12,158 nucleotides of DNA, taken from the NCBI GenBank assembly GCA_023396465.1, contig JAEWWF010000427.1, positions 1 to 12,158 on the forward strand, written 5' to 3'. The position numbers and the translations under genes were made by a program. Every line of letters starts with the position of its first letter. Within the stretch, counting starts at the first letter, position 1. Below are positions 1-7,578 of this stretch, piece by piece. The notes below the pieces were generated by a model, which made no database searches, had not been told where the DNA came from, and worked only from the letters and a program-made list of their open reading frames with translations. Source of the stretch: Pseudomonadota bacterium (lineage in GTDB: Bacteria; Pseudomonadota; Alphaproteobacteria; Rhodospirillales; Rhodospirillaceae).

Positions 1-139
1 ACCCTCTCGTTTCGGATGAGCCCAGACATCCGGCGCCGGGGTAGTATATCATCTTATCTGCCAACTGGAGGATCAGACCTGCGGCAGGGGAATCGCTTCA
101 GCTGGGGACCTCCGGAAACGCGCCCCCAGGGGGCGGGGA

Positions 140-213
140 CGGCGCGGGGAGGTTCTTCAGGGCCAGCAGGTAGTCGCCGCCGCGTCGGACGATGGTCTCG
201 GCGACCGCGGCAG
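140..213 (-). pseudogene. Fragment resembling an ISAs1-family transposase
   Basis: Read on the minus strand from about 213 down to 140, one frame gives AAVAETIVRRGGDYLLALKN. This resembles the segment of ISAs1/H-repeat transposases where a conserved run near 'IAEKI..GGDYLFAVKGNQ' follows the catalytic region. The frame meets a stop just upstream (TAA, seven codons before the match) and the protein after 'LALKN' no longer resembles the family, so only some 20-25 codons survive. No terminal inverted repeats or target-site duplication could be identified. The match is from memory of the family, not from a search. It could be coincidence, but the G-G-D-Y-L-L-A-L-K run is distinctive. Confidence 0.5.
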
Positions 214-423
214 GATTTTATCCAGCGGATACCGGCCCCGTCACGGCTGCCGGTGATCCTCCAAAGCCGAAAAGCGCCCCCAGTAGGCCGATCCGCTGCG
301 GTGGCTGATCCATGGGAAGCCTCGTCCAGGAAAACAAAGCCCTACAGGACTCACAGGTGGCGCAGACCCGACAGCCTTGTCTCAGTCCCCTGAAGCGATA
401 GCCGTGGCGTCGTCGCACCGCTC

Positions 424-452
424 TTGACGGGACCGGCGGCAGAAGGGAGGAT
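424..452 (+). promoter_or_regulatory. Weak candidate promoter
   Basis: A TTGACG hexamer at 424-429 is followed after 17 bases by GAGGAT at 447-452. The -35 is good and the -10 poor. It lies about 40 bases before the small gene at 494 and could drive that gene and dcd. No other promoter-like pair is visible there. Confidence 0.3.
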
Positions 453-493
453 GCGCCACTTTACCATCAGCCTCGCAACCAGAGTGTCCGTCC

Positions 494-709
494 ATGTCGA
501 CCATGTCGAAGCGTGACCGGAACCCGCCCCGCCTTTCCGGCAAGGGGCAGGACCGTGTCGAAGACCGCCTGGAACGGCGCGCTCAGGCCCTGCGCGCCAA
601 CCTGCTGAAGCGCAAGGAACAGCTGCGCGCCCGTGAAGCCGCCGCCAAGGCCGAGGATGATGCCGCCGCCGGCCCCGGCGGCGGCGAACCGGCCGGCGAC
701 GGCAAGTAA
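494..709 (+). CDS. Small highly charged protein of unknown function
   Basis: This 71-residue protein is not one I can assign to a named family. It is very rich in Arg, Lys, Glu and Ala. Residues about 18-52 (GKGQDRVEDRLERRA onward) have the pattern of a single long amphipathic helix or coiled coil, and the last 20 residues are a low-complexity Gly/Ala/Asp tail. There is no signal peptide or membrane segment. The start is uncertain: ATG at 494 and ATG at 503 are both possible and neither has a clear ribosome binding site. The gene ends 36 bases before dcd on the same strand, so co-transcription is plausible. Codon use matches the neighbours, which supports a real gene, but a spurious open frame in GC-rich DNA cannot be excluded. 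Confidence 0.55.
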   Translation: MSTMSKRDRNPPRLSGKGQDRVEDRLERRAQALRANLLKRKEQLRAREAAAKAEDDAAAGPGGGEPAGDGK

Positions 710-745
710 GCGTAATCAGCAGACCAAGACGGAAGGATCGTCCCC

Positions 746-1300
746 ATGCCCGTGATGCCCGACAGCTGGATTCGGGAAATGGCCCACGCGAAGGGCATGA
801 TCGAACCCTTCACCGATCGCCTGGAACGGCAGGGAGTCATCTCCTACGGCCTGTCGTCCTACGGCTACGACGCCCGCGTCGCCAGCGAGTTCAAGATTTT
901 CACCAACGTTGACTCGGCGGTGGTGGACCCCAAGAACTTCAACGACCAGAGCTTCGTCGAGCGCGACACCGACGTCTGCGTCATCCCGCCCAATTCCTTC
1001 GCCCTGGCGCGCACGGTGGAATACTTCCGCATCCCGCGCGACACGCTGGTGATCTGCCTCGGCAAGTCCACCTACGCCCGCTGCGGCATCATCGTCAACG
1101 TGACGCCGCTGGAGCCGGAATGGGAGGGGCATGTGACGCTGGAGTTCTCCAACACCACGCCGCTGCCGGCCCGTATCTACGCCAACGAAGGCGCCTGCCA
1201 GTTCATCTTCCTGCGCGGCGAGCCGGAGTGCGACGTTTCCTACCGCGACCGCGCCGGCAAGTACCAGGGCCAGCGGGGCGTCACCCTGCCGCGCCTGTGA
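746..1300 (+). CDS. dcd: dCTP deaminase
   Basis: Dcd deaminates dCTP to dUTP, which feeds dUMP and then dTMP synthesis; it acts as a homotrimer in the cytoplasm. The 184-residue protein is full length. It carries the family blocks GLSSYGYDAR (35-44), IPPNSFALARTVEYFRIPR (80-98), KSTYARCGI (107-115) and the run around VTPLEPEWEGHVTLEFSN, where Glu133 in TLEF corresponds to the catalytic glutamate of E. coli Dcd and Arg112 to the active-site arginine. The C-terminal KYQGQRG nucleotide-lid motif (172-178) is intact. ATG 746 has ggaagg at 731-736; an in-frame ATG at 755 (MPDSW...) would match the usual family N-terminus more closely, so the start could be three codons later. It is followed by murA after 92 bases. 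Confidence 0.97.
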   Translation: MPVMPDSWIREMAHAKGMIEPFTDRLERQGVISYGLSSYGYDARVASEFKIFTNVDSAVVDPKNFNDQSFVERDTDVCVIPPNSFALARTVEYFRIPRDTLVICLGKSTYARCGIIVNVTPLEPEWEGHVTLEFSNTTPLPARIYANEGACQFIFLRGEPECDVSYRDRAGKYQGQRGVTLPRL

Positions 1301-1392
1301 CACACCTTCGCCCCCAAGCCGCCATCCTGTCGGGGCAGAATGCGGCCGTCACCGTTCCGTCCCCCAGTTATTGTGAAAGAGCCAGGGTTACC

Positions 1393-2685
<1,293 letters not shown>

Positions 2686-2693
2686 CACCCCCA

Positions 2694-2739
2694 GGAAGCG
2701 GGGGGAGAGCATCGCGACGACGTTCTCCCCCTTGCTTCC
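2694..2739 (+). terminator. Long hairpin after murA, no T-run
   Basis: The arms 2694-2710 (ggaagc, then g-tract, then aga) and 2722-2739 pair over about 16 positions with one bulge and G-U pairs, leaving an 11-base loop. It begins 9 bases after the murA stop codon. No T-run follows, so it is not a classic intrinsic terminator; it may stabilise the mRNA 3' end or assist termination. Confidence 0.55.
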
Positions 2740-2947
2740 GGGAACGGCATGACGTATCACCATCCCAGCATCAAGAGCGTGGGCTGACGCCCATCACCAA
2801 CCTGCCTTCCCGGGCAAGGTGGTGCTTCCCGAGCCGCAAACCGTGCGGGGCGGGGAAGATGCGGCCGGACCGGCAACCAATCGGGTGACCTCGGACCATC
2901 GCCGCGCATCGCGTCAGCCTCCCATCGGATCGAGAGGAGGCATCGCC

Positions 2948-3232
2948 ATGTCCTGTTCCATTGTATCGCCGCTGGCGCCCGCCGTGGTCGCCGGTCCCGA
3001 CGACGACATCCTCTGCCTGCCCGACTATCGCTGCGTGGCGGTGGTGCATCGCCGCTTCGGCACCCACACCCACCTCTACCGCCTCATCGACGGACCGGGC
3101 CGGGAACGGGTCGCGCTTCTGCGTGTGTGGCCGGGGGCCCGTTTGGCCGAGGCCCGCGCCCTCGCCCGCGACACGCAGCCTCGCCGCCAGTCAGAAGTAG
3201 CGGCCGCCCCGCTGCTGGCCGCCGCGGAGTAA
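2948..3232 (+). CDS. Small protein of unknown function
   Basis: This 94-residue protein is unrecognised. ATG 2948 is chosen because gaggagg lies at 2934-2940, seven bases upstream, the best ribosome binding site in the area; the frame is open further up to 2819 but that part has no start signal and no family-like sequence. Residues about 20-60 read like a small folded domain (ILCLPDYRCVAVVHRRF, then HLYRLIDGPG, then VALLRVWPGARLAEARALA), with alternating hydrophobic residues suggesting beta strands followed by a helix. The tail is low-complexity Ala. No signal peptide, membrane segment or metal motif is seen. It lies between murA and hisG, with its own upstream gap of about 200 bases. Coding character is supported mainly by the ribosome binding site. 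Confidence 0.6.
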   Translation: MSCSIVSPLAPAVVAGPDDDILCLPDYRCVAVVHRRFGTHTHLYRLIDGPGRERVALLRVWPGARLAEARALARDTQPRRQSEVAAAPLLAAAE

Positions 3233-3249
3233 CCCCTTTGATAAACCAT

Positions 3250-3278
3250 TTGTCCCGACGACGCCCTTCCCGTATCTT
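3250..3278 (+). promoter_or_regulatory. Candidate promoter for the gene at 3313
   Basis: TTGTCC at 3250-3255 and TATCTT at 3273-3278 are separated by exactly 17 bases in a locally A/T-richer stretch. Start of transcription would fall near 3285, about 28 bases before the coding start. Confidence 0.45.
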
Positions 3279-3312
3279 CAACCGCCAGTAAGGATCCGGC
3301 GGAGGGGGAGAA

Positions 3313-3597
3313 ATGGCCGATCCGAAATCGCGCAGCGTCGCCGAGAACCAGCGAGAACTCAGGCGGTTGCAGCAATTTTATGCCTCGTTGCCGCCGGAAA
3401 AGCGTCAGGCCCAGGAGGCCCACCTGCGCAAGCGCATGCAGGCGCTGGTTGATGCCATCAACGGCACCGACCGGGGCGGCGGCCGGCGCGGCGGCGGCTT
3501 CGTCGATGCCCTGTCGCGGGGCGCCATGTGGATCGCCCTTATGCTGGCCGTTCTGGCCGCCGGCTTCTTCGGCGTCATGACGCTGGTACGGTTCTGA
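3313..3597 (+). CDS. Small single-pass membrane protein, unknown function
   Basis: The 94-residue protein is not recognised. Its N-terminal half (residues 8-50) is charged and helical, with heptad-like spacing (ENQRELRRLQQFYASLPPEKRQ continuing to about residue 50). A Gly/Arg linker (DRGGGRRGGG, 53-62) follows, then one hydrophobic segment at about 71-92 (AMWIALMLAVLAAGFFGVMT). The positive linker before the membrane helix suggests a tail-anchored inner-membrane protein with its N-terminus in the cytoplasm. ATG 3313 is preceded by ggaggggga at 3301-3309, a strong ribosome binding site, and by a plausible promoter. It may act as a small membrane scaffold, but no partner can be named; hisG starts 114 bases later. 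Confidence 0.7.
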   Translation: MADPKSRSVAENQRELRRLQQFYASLPPEKRQAQEAHLRKRMQALVDAINGTDRGGGRRGGGFVDALSRGAMWIALMLAVLAAGFFGVMTLVRF

Positions 3598-3621
3598 GCC
3601 GTCGAGGCCGGGCGCGACGGC
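3598..3621 (+). terminator. Short hairpin after the 3313 gene
   Basis: The arms gccgtcg (3598-3604) and cgacggc (3615-3621) form a perfect 7-bp stem with a 10-base loop directly after the stop codon. Only a short 'ctt' follows, so it is a weak terminator candidate. Confidence 0.4.
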
Positions 3622-3711
3622 CTTCAGTCATCATCGGGGTGGTTCGCAACAGGGGACTCGTGTAAACATGCGCCTCCACCGTTGCCGCTGACCACCGAGA
3701 AGACGCCACCC

Positions 3712-4371
3712 ATGGGCCGTGAAAGCCTAGTGATCGCCCTGCCCAAAGGGCGGATCCTGGAAGAATGCATGCCGCTGGTGCGGGCCGTGGGCATCGAGCC
3801 CGAGCCCGCCTTCGACGATCCCAAGTCGCGCCAGTTGCGCTTCACCACCAACCATCCGCATATCGACATCGTGCGGGTGCGGTCGTTCGACGTGGCCACC
3901 TTCGTCGCTTTCGGCGCCGCGCATCTGGGTGTGGCCGGCAACGACGTGCTGATGGAATTCAACTACTCCGAGATCTACGCGCCGCTCGACCTCGATATCG
4001 GCCGCTGCCGCCTGTCGGTGGCGGAACCGGTGGACCTGTCGGGCGAGGACGACCCCGCCAAGTGGAGCCACGTCCGCGTCGCCACCAAGTACCCCGAGAC
4101 GACCAAGCGGCACTTCGCCCGTCGCGGCGTGCAGGCGGAATGCATCAAGCTGAACGGCGCCATGGAACTGGCACCGGCGCTTGGCCTGTGCCGCCGTATC
4201 GTCGATCTGGTGTCCACCGGCTCGACCCTGAAGGCCAATGGTCTGGTGGAGGTGGAACACATCTGCGACGTCACCTCCCGCCTGGTGGTGAACCGCACCG
4301 CGCTGAAAACCCGCCCCGACGAACTGGGCGGCTGGATCGAGAAGTTCCGGGAGGTCGTGAATGCCCGTTGA
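3712..4371 (+). CDS. hisG: ATP phosphoribosyltransferase, short form
   Basis: HisG joins ATP and PRPP to give phosphoribosyl-ATP, the first step of histidine synthesis. At 219 residues this is the short (HisG-S) form: it has the two catalytic periplasmic-binding-like lobes but lacks the C-terminal ACT-like regulatory domain found in the long form of about 300 residues. Landmarks are ALPKGRILEE (9-18), AHLGVAGNDVL (70-80) and the PRPP-binding loop DLVSTGSTLKANGL (165-178). Short forms need the regulatory subunit HisZ, a HisRS paralogue, for activity and histidine feedback; hisZ is not in this window and is expected elsewhere. ATG 3712 gives the family N-terminus, and gagaag at 3697-3702 is a modest ribosome binding site; a TTG 10 codons upstream is less likely. 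The 3' end overlaps hisD by 11 bases. Confidence 0.96.
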   Translation: MGRESLVIALPKGRILEECMPLVRAVGIEPEPAFDDPKSRQLRFTTNHPHIDIVRVRSFDVATFVAFGAAHLGVAGNDVLMEFNYSEIYAPLDLDIGRCRLSVAEPVDLSGEDDPAKWSHVRVATKYPETTKRHFARRGVQAECIKLNGAMELAPALGLCRRIVDLVSTGSTLKANGLVEVEHICDVTSRLVVNRTALKTRPDELGGWIEKFREVVNAR

Positions 4372-5662
4372 GTTGCGTGCCGGCACGCCTGGCTTTACCG
4401 AGGCCTTTGATCGTCTCATCAACGACAAGCGCGAGACCTCCCACGACGTCAACGCCGTGGTGGCGGAGATTCTGGAGACGGTGCGCCGCGACGGCGATGC
4501 CGCCGTCCTCGACTATACCCGCCGCTTCGACCGCCTGGACCTGACACCCGCGACCCTGCGCGTCACCGCCGCCGAGGTGGACGCCGCCTACGCCGCCTGC
4601 GACCGTGCGCTGATCGCAGCGCTGGAACTGGCGGCGGAGCGGGTGCGCGAGTATCACGCCAAGCAGCTGCCGGAAAGCTACCACTACACCGACGACGCCG
4701 GAGTGCGGCTCGGCAGCCGCTGGCGGGCGGTGCAGGCGGCGGGGCTCTATGTGCCTGGCGGCACGGCGGCCTATCCGTCGTCGGTGCTGATGAACACGCT
4801 GCCGGCCAAGGTGGCGGGCGTCGGCCGGCTGGTGATGTGCGTGCCGACGCCGGACGGCAAGCTCAACCCGCTGGTGCTGGCGGCGGCGAAGATCGCCGGA
4901 GTGGACGAGATCTATCGCATCGGCGGCGCCCAGGCCATCGCCGCCCTGGCCTACGGCACCAAGACCATCGCGCCGGTGGACAAGATCGTCGGCCCCGGCA
5001 ACGCCTATGTCGCCGCCGCCAAGCGGCAGGTATTCGGCACAGTCGGCATTGACAGCATCGCCGGCCCGTCGGAAATCCTGGTGGTGGCCGACGGCAACAA
5101 CGATCCCGCCTGGATCGCCGCCGACCTCTTGAGCCAGGCCGAGCACGACACCGCCAGCCAGTCCATTCTCGTCACCACCGACGCCGCTTTCGGCGCCCGG
5201 GTGATGGAGGCGGTGGACAGCCTGCTGAAAACCCTGCCACGGGCCGACATCGCCCGCCAAAGCTGGAACGATCACGGCGCCATCGTGGTGGTGGACAGCC
5301 TGGACGACGCCGTGCCGCTGGTCGACCAGGTGGCACCCGAACACCTGGAACTGGCGGTGGATGATCCCGAGGCCCTGGCCGAGCGCATCACCAATGCCGG
5401 CGCCATCTTCCTTGGCCGCCACACGCCGGAGGCGGTGGGGGATTACGTCGGCGGCCCCAACCATGTGCTGCCGACGGCGCGCTCGGCGCGGTTCTCCTCC
5501 GGCCTTGGGGTGGTCGACTTCATGAAGCGCACCTCGCTGCTCGGGTGCGATGCCGGCGCCCTGGCCGCCATCGGTCCGGCGGCCGTGGCACTCGCGAACG
5601 CGGAGGGGCTCCAGGCGCACGGCCTGTCGGTGTCGCTGCGTCTCAACATGGCGCGGAGCTGA
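4361..5662 (+). CDS. hisD: Histidinol dehydrogenase
   Basis: HisD oxidises L-histidinol to L-histidine with two NAD+, the final pathway step; it is a zinc-dependent cytoplasmic homodimer. The 433 residues are full length. Key residues sit where expected: the metal ligands Gln259 and His262 in LLSQAEHDTA, Asp361 in VGDYVGGPNH and His420 in GLQAHGLS, and the catalytic Glu327-His328 in VAPEHLEL. Other family blocks are YVPGGTAAYPSSVLMN (130-145) and DSIAGPSEILVVAD (231-244). The start at 4361 lies inside the last codons of hisG, with gggagg at 4349-4354 as ribosome binding site, indicating translational coupling. UPF0262 follows after only 4 bases. Confidence 0.98.
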   Translation: MPVELRAGTPGFTEAFDRLINDKRETSHDVNAVVAEILETVRRDGDAAVLDYTRRFDRLDLTPATLRVTAAEVDAAYAACDRALIAALELAAERVREYHAKQLPESYHYTDDAGVRLGSRWRAVQAAGLYVPGGTAAYPSSVLMNTLPAKVAGVGRLVMCVPTPDGKLNPLVLAAAKIAGVDEIYRIGGAQAIAALAYGTKTIAPVDKIVGPGNAYVAAAKRQVFGTVGIDSIAGPSEILVVADGNNDPAWIAADLLSQAEHDTASQSILVTTDAAFGARVMEAVDSLLKTLPRADIARQSWNDHGAIVVVDSLDDAVPLVDQVAPEHLELAVDDPEALAERITNAGAIFLGRHTPEAVGDYVGGPNHVLPTARSARFSSGLGVVDFMKRTSLLGCDAGALAAIGPAAVALANAEGLQAHGLSVSLRLNMARS

Positions 5663-5666
5663 GACC

Positions 5667-6152
5667 ATGACCGCCGTCGGCGCCCGCGAGGTCATCGTCA
5701 ACGTCGTGCTCGACGAGAAAACGCTGGTCCGCCGCCGGCCGGAGGTCGAGCACGAGCGCGCCGTCGCCATCTACGACCTGCTGGAGGAAAACACCTTCCG
5801 GGTCCACGACGAGACGGTGAGCGGCCCTTACGTCCTGCATCTGTCCCTGGCCGACAACCGGCTGGTGATGGACGTCCGCGACCCCGACGACGCCCCGCTC
5901 ACCCGCATGACCCTGCCACTGTCGCCGTTCCGGGGCATCGTGCGCGACTACTTCATGATCTGCGAGAGCTATTACGGCGCCATAAAGACCGCCTCGCCGA
6001 GCCAGATAGAGGCCATCGACATGGGCCGCCGCGGCCTGCACAACGAAGGCGCCGAGCTTCTGCGCGAACGGCTGGCCGAGCAGGTGGAGATCGACGTCGA
6101 CACCTCGCGGCGCCTGTTCACGCTGCTCTGCGTCCTGCACATCCGCGGCTGA
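5667..6152 (+). CDS. UPF0262 family protein
   Basis: The 161-residue protein matches the alphaproteobacterial UPF0262 family, known mainly by its constant position next to hisD; its function is not established. Family-like stretches are IVNVVLDE (9-16), VEHERAVAIYDLLEEN (27-42), LPLSPFRGIVRDYFMICESY (the most conserved-looking part) and the C-terminal IDVDTSRRLFTLLCVLHIRG. There is no signal peptide or membrane segment. ATG 5667 is 4 bases after the hisD stop, so it is translated as part of the same operon; the open frame extends upstream into hisD but that portion is a shadow. The next gene starts 11 bases after its stop. Confidence 0.9.
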   Translation: MTAVGAREVIVNVVLDEKTLVRRRPEVEHERAVAIYDLLEENTFRVHDETVSGPYVLHLSLADNRLVMDVRDPDDAPLTRMTLPLSPFRGIVRDYFMICESYYGAIKTASPSQIEAIDMGRRGLHNEGAELLRERLAEQVEIDVDTSRRLFTLLCVLHIRG

Positions 6153-6163
6153 GGGCGCTGCCG

Positions 6164-6610
6164 GTGCCGACGAACCTGCCGGGAAGCGTATTGTTCGCCT
6201 GCACCATGAACGCCATTCGCTCTCCCATGGCCGAAGGCATCATGAAGCGCCTGCATGGCACCCGCGTGTTCGTCGATTCGGTGGGGGTGCGCAAGGGCGA
6301 GGTGGACCCCTTCGTCATCGCGGCGATGGACGAAATCGGCATCGACGTGTCCAGCCACCGGCCGAAGACCTTCGACGAGTTGGAGGACACCAGCTTCGAC
6401 GCCATCGTCTCGCTGTCGCCGGAGGCGCAGCACTCGGCGGTGGAGATGACCCGCACCATGGCCTGCGACGTGCTGTTCTGGAATACCTTCGACCCGGCGC
6501 TGGTGGAGGGCAACCGCGAGACCCGGATGGACGCCTACCGCCAGGTCCGCGACGAACTGATGAAACGCATCACCGCCGCCTTCCCGCCCAGCCGATTGCC
6601 GGCGGGATGA
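6164..6610 (+). CDS. Low-molecular-weight protein-tyrosine-phosphatase-like protein
   Basis: The 148-residue protein belongs to the LMW-PTP/arsenate-reductase fold. The phosphate-binding loop is CTMNAIRSP, with nucleophile Cys13 and Arg19-Ser20 fitting C-x5-R-S after the hydrophobic strand SVLFA. It lacks the Gly-Asn-x-Cys wording of classical LMW-PTPs (CxGNxCRS), as in the alphaproteobacterial subfamily found in this neighbourhood. The likely general acid is Asp110 in NTFDP near the C-terminus. SVGVRKGEVDPFVIAAMDEIG and SSHRPK fit the usual 'DSAG...P...A...GID.S.H..K' region. The start is GTG 6164 with gaggg at 6151-6155. Substrate is unknown: a phosphotyrosine protein phosphatase is more likely than an arsenate reductase because no redox cysteine pair is obvious. 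Confidence 0.9.
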   Translation: MPTNLPGSVLFACTMNAIRSPMAEGIMKRLHGTRVFVDSVGVRKGEVDPFVIAAMDEIGIDVSSHRPKTFDELEDTSFDAIVSLSPEAQHSAVEMTRTMACDVLFWNTFDPALVEGNRETRMDAYRQVRDELMKRITAAFPPSRLPAG

Positions 6611-6639
6611 GGCATTTCCGCGCGGGCGGTGAAAAGAGC

Positions 6640-6668
6640 TTGACCTAGGCAGGTCTCCACCGCATTTG
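6640..6668 (+). promoter_or_regulatory. Weak candidate promoter upstream of infA
   Basis: TTGACC at 6640-6645 is a good -35 element; at 17-base spacing the -10 is the poor CATTTG (6663-6668). The 93-base gap before infA is the largest inside this run, and A/T-rich patches at 6664-6683 support a promoter here. Confidence 0.35.
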
Positions 6669-6703
6669 TTGTCGGCATTTTTCCATAGGGCCCGGTAGGG
6701 ATA

Positions 6704-6922
6704 ATGGCCAAGGAAGATCTCATCGAGTTTCAGGGCGTGGTCGTCGAACTGCTCCCCAATGCCATGTTCCGCGTGAAGCTGGAAAACGGGCACGACATCC
6801 TCGCCCATACCTCGGGCAAGATGCGCAAGAACCGCATCCGTGTTCTTGCGGGCGACGCCGTCACGGTGGAAATGACCCCCTACGACCTGACCAAGGGTCG
6901 CATCACCTTCCGCTTCAAGTGA
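6704..6922 (+). CDS. infA: Translation initiation factor IF-1
   Basis: IF-1 binds the ribosomal A site of the 30S subunit and works with IF-2 and IF-3 during initiation. The 72 residues are the standard length and form one S1/OB fold: MAKEDLIEFQGVVVELLPN, MFRVKLENGHDILAHTSGKM, then RKNRIRVLAGDAVTVEMTPY and the end TKGRITFRFK, all typical of bacterial IF-1. The start codon is preceded by taggga very close by. It has a larger upstream gap than its neighbours, consistent with its own promoter for high expression. maf begins 13 bases downstream. Confidence 0.98.
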   Translation: MAKEDLIEFQGVVVELLPNAMFRVKLENGHDILAHTSGKMRKNRIRVLAGDAVTVEMTPYDLTKGRITFRFK

Positions 6923-6935
6923 GCAACGCCAGGGC

Positions 6936-7529
6936 ATGCCCGTGACAGAGCCGCCGCGCCTCGTCCTTGCGTCGGCTTCGCCCCGCCGCCTCGACCTTCT
7001 GAAGCAGATCCGCATCGTGCCGACCGCCGTCGATCCGGCGGACGTCGACGAAGCGCCCCTGCGCGACGAACTCCCCCGTCAGCACGCCGCCCGCCTGGGC
7101 GCCGAGAAGGCCCGCGTGGTGGCGGCCCGCCATCCCGGTTGCGCCGTTCTGGCCGCCGACACGGTGGTCGGCGTCGGCCGCCGCATCCTGCCCAAGGCGG
7201 AAGACGAGGCGACGGCACGGGCGTGCCTGGACCTGCTGTCGGGGCGCCGTCACCACGTTTACGGCGGCGTCACCCTGATCGGCCCCGATGGGCGCCAGTG
7301 GCACAAGCTGGTAGATACCGCCGTCACCTTCAAGCGCCTGGACAGCCGCGAGATGGACGCCTACATCCGCTCCGGCGAGTGGCACGGCAAGGCCGGTGGC
7401 TACGCCATCCAGGGGCTGGCCGGCGCTTTCGTGAAACAGGTCAACGGCAGTTACCCCAACGTCGTCGGCTTGCCGCTGCTGGAAACCGCCAACCTGCTGG
7501 CGGCGGTGGGCATCCGCCCCACCCTCTGA
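6936..7529 (+). CDS. maf: Maf family nucleoside triphosphate pyrophosphatase
   Basis: Maf proteins hydrolyse non-canonical or excess NTPs to monophosphates and pyrophosphate, and have been linked to septum formation. The 197-residue protein is full length. The nucleotide-binding motif SASPRR is at 13-18, the catalytic AADTVV with Asp75 at 73-78, GKAGGYAIQG at 151-160 and GSYPNVVGLPL at 171-181. I cannot settle from sequence alone whether it belongs to the dTTP/UTP-specific or the m7GTP-specific subfamily. ATG 6936 starts 13 bases after infA with no clear ribosome binding site; a GTG at 6942 is an alternative. Translation may depend on coupling to infA. Confidence 0.95.
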   Translation: MPVTEPPRLVLASASPRRLDLLKQIRIVPTAVDPADVDEAPLRDELPRQHAARLGAEKARVVAARHPGCAVLAADTVVGVGRRILPKAEDEATARACLDLLSGRRHHVYGGVTLIGPDGRQWHKLVDTAVTFKRLDSREMDAYIRSGEWHGKAGGYAIQGLAGAFVKQVNGSYPNVVGLPLLETANLLAAVGIRPTL

Positions 7530-7578
7530 GCCCCGGCGGCGGCGCGGCGGCCCACTTTCTCCGGCGGGAGACACCCCC

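Larger units (their letters stand above)
1..480. other. Gene-poor region with decayed sequence
   Basis: I see no convincing intact gene here. The open frames present lack a ribosome binding site and have no family-like protein sequence. The only recognisable item is a short transposase-like fragment on the minus strand (listed separately). A perfect palindrome, ccggcgccgg, lies at 30-39 next to an A/T-rich stretch at 42-60 that is unusual for this GC-rich window, but no gene on either side can be tied to it. The stretch is best read as an old insertion site that has decayed. Confidence 0.6.

Noticed and set aside
16..393. A 125-codon open frame on the + strand at the window start
   Set aside because: Arg/Pro/Ser-rich low-complexity protein, no ribosome binding site, and it runs antisense to the transposase-like fragment; typical of chance frames in GC-rich DNA.
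218..418. A 66-codon minus-strand frame with a CxxCxxC-like run (CRVCATCESC)
   Set aside because: The cysteine spacing looked zinc-finger-like, but there is no start signal, no family resemblance and the frame does not join the transposase-like fragment.
4271..5770. A 499-codon minus-strand frame antisense to hisD
   Set aside because: Shadow of a fully recognisable hisD; His/Arg/Gly-rich with no domain.
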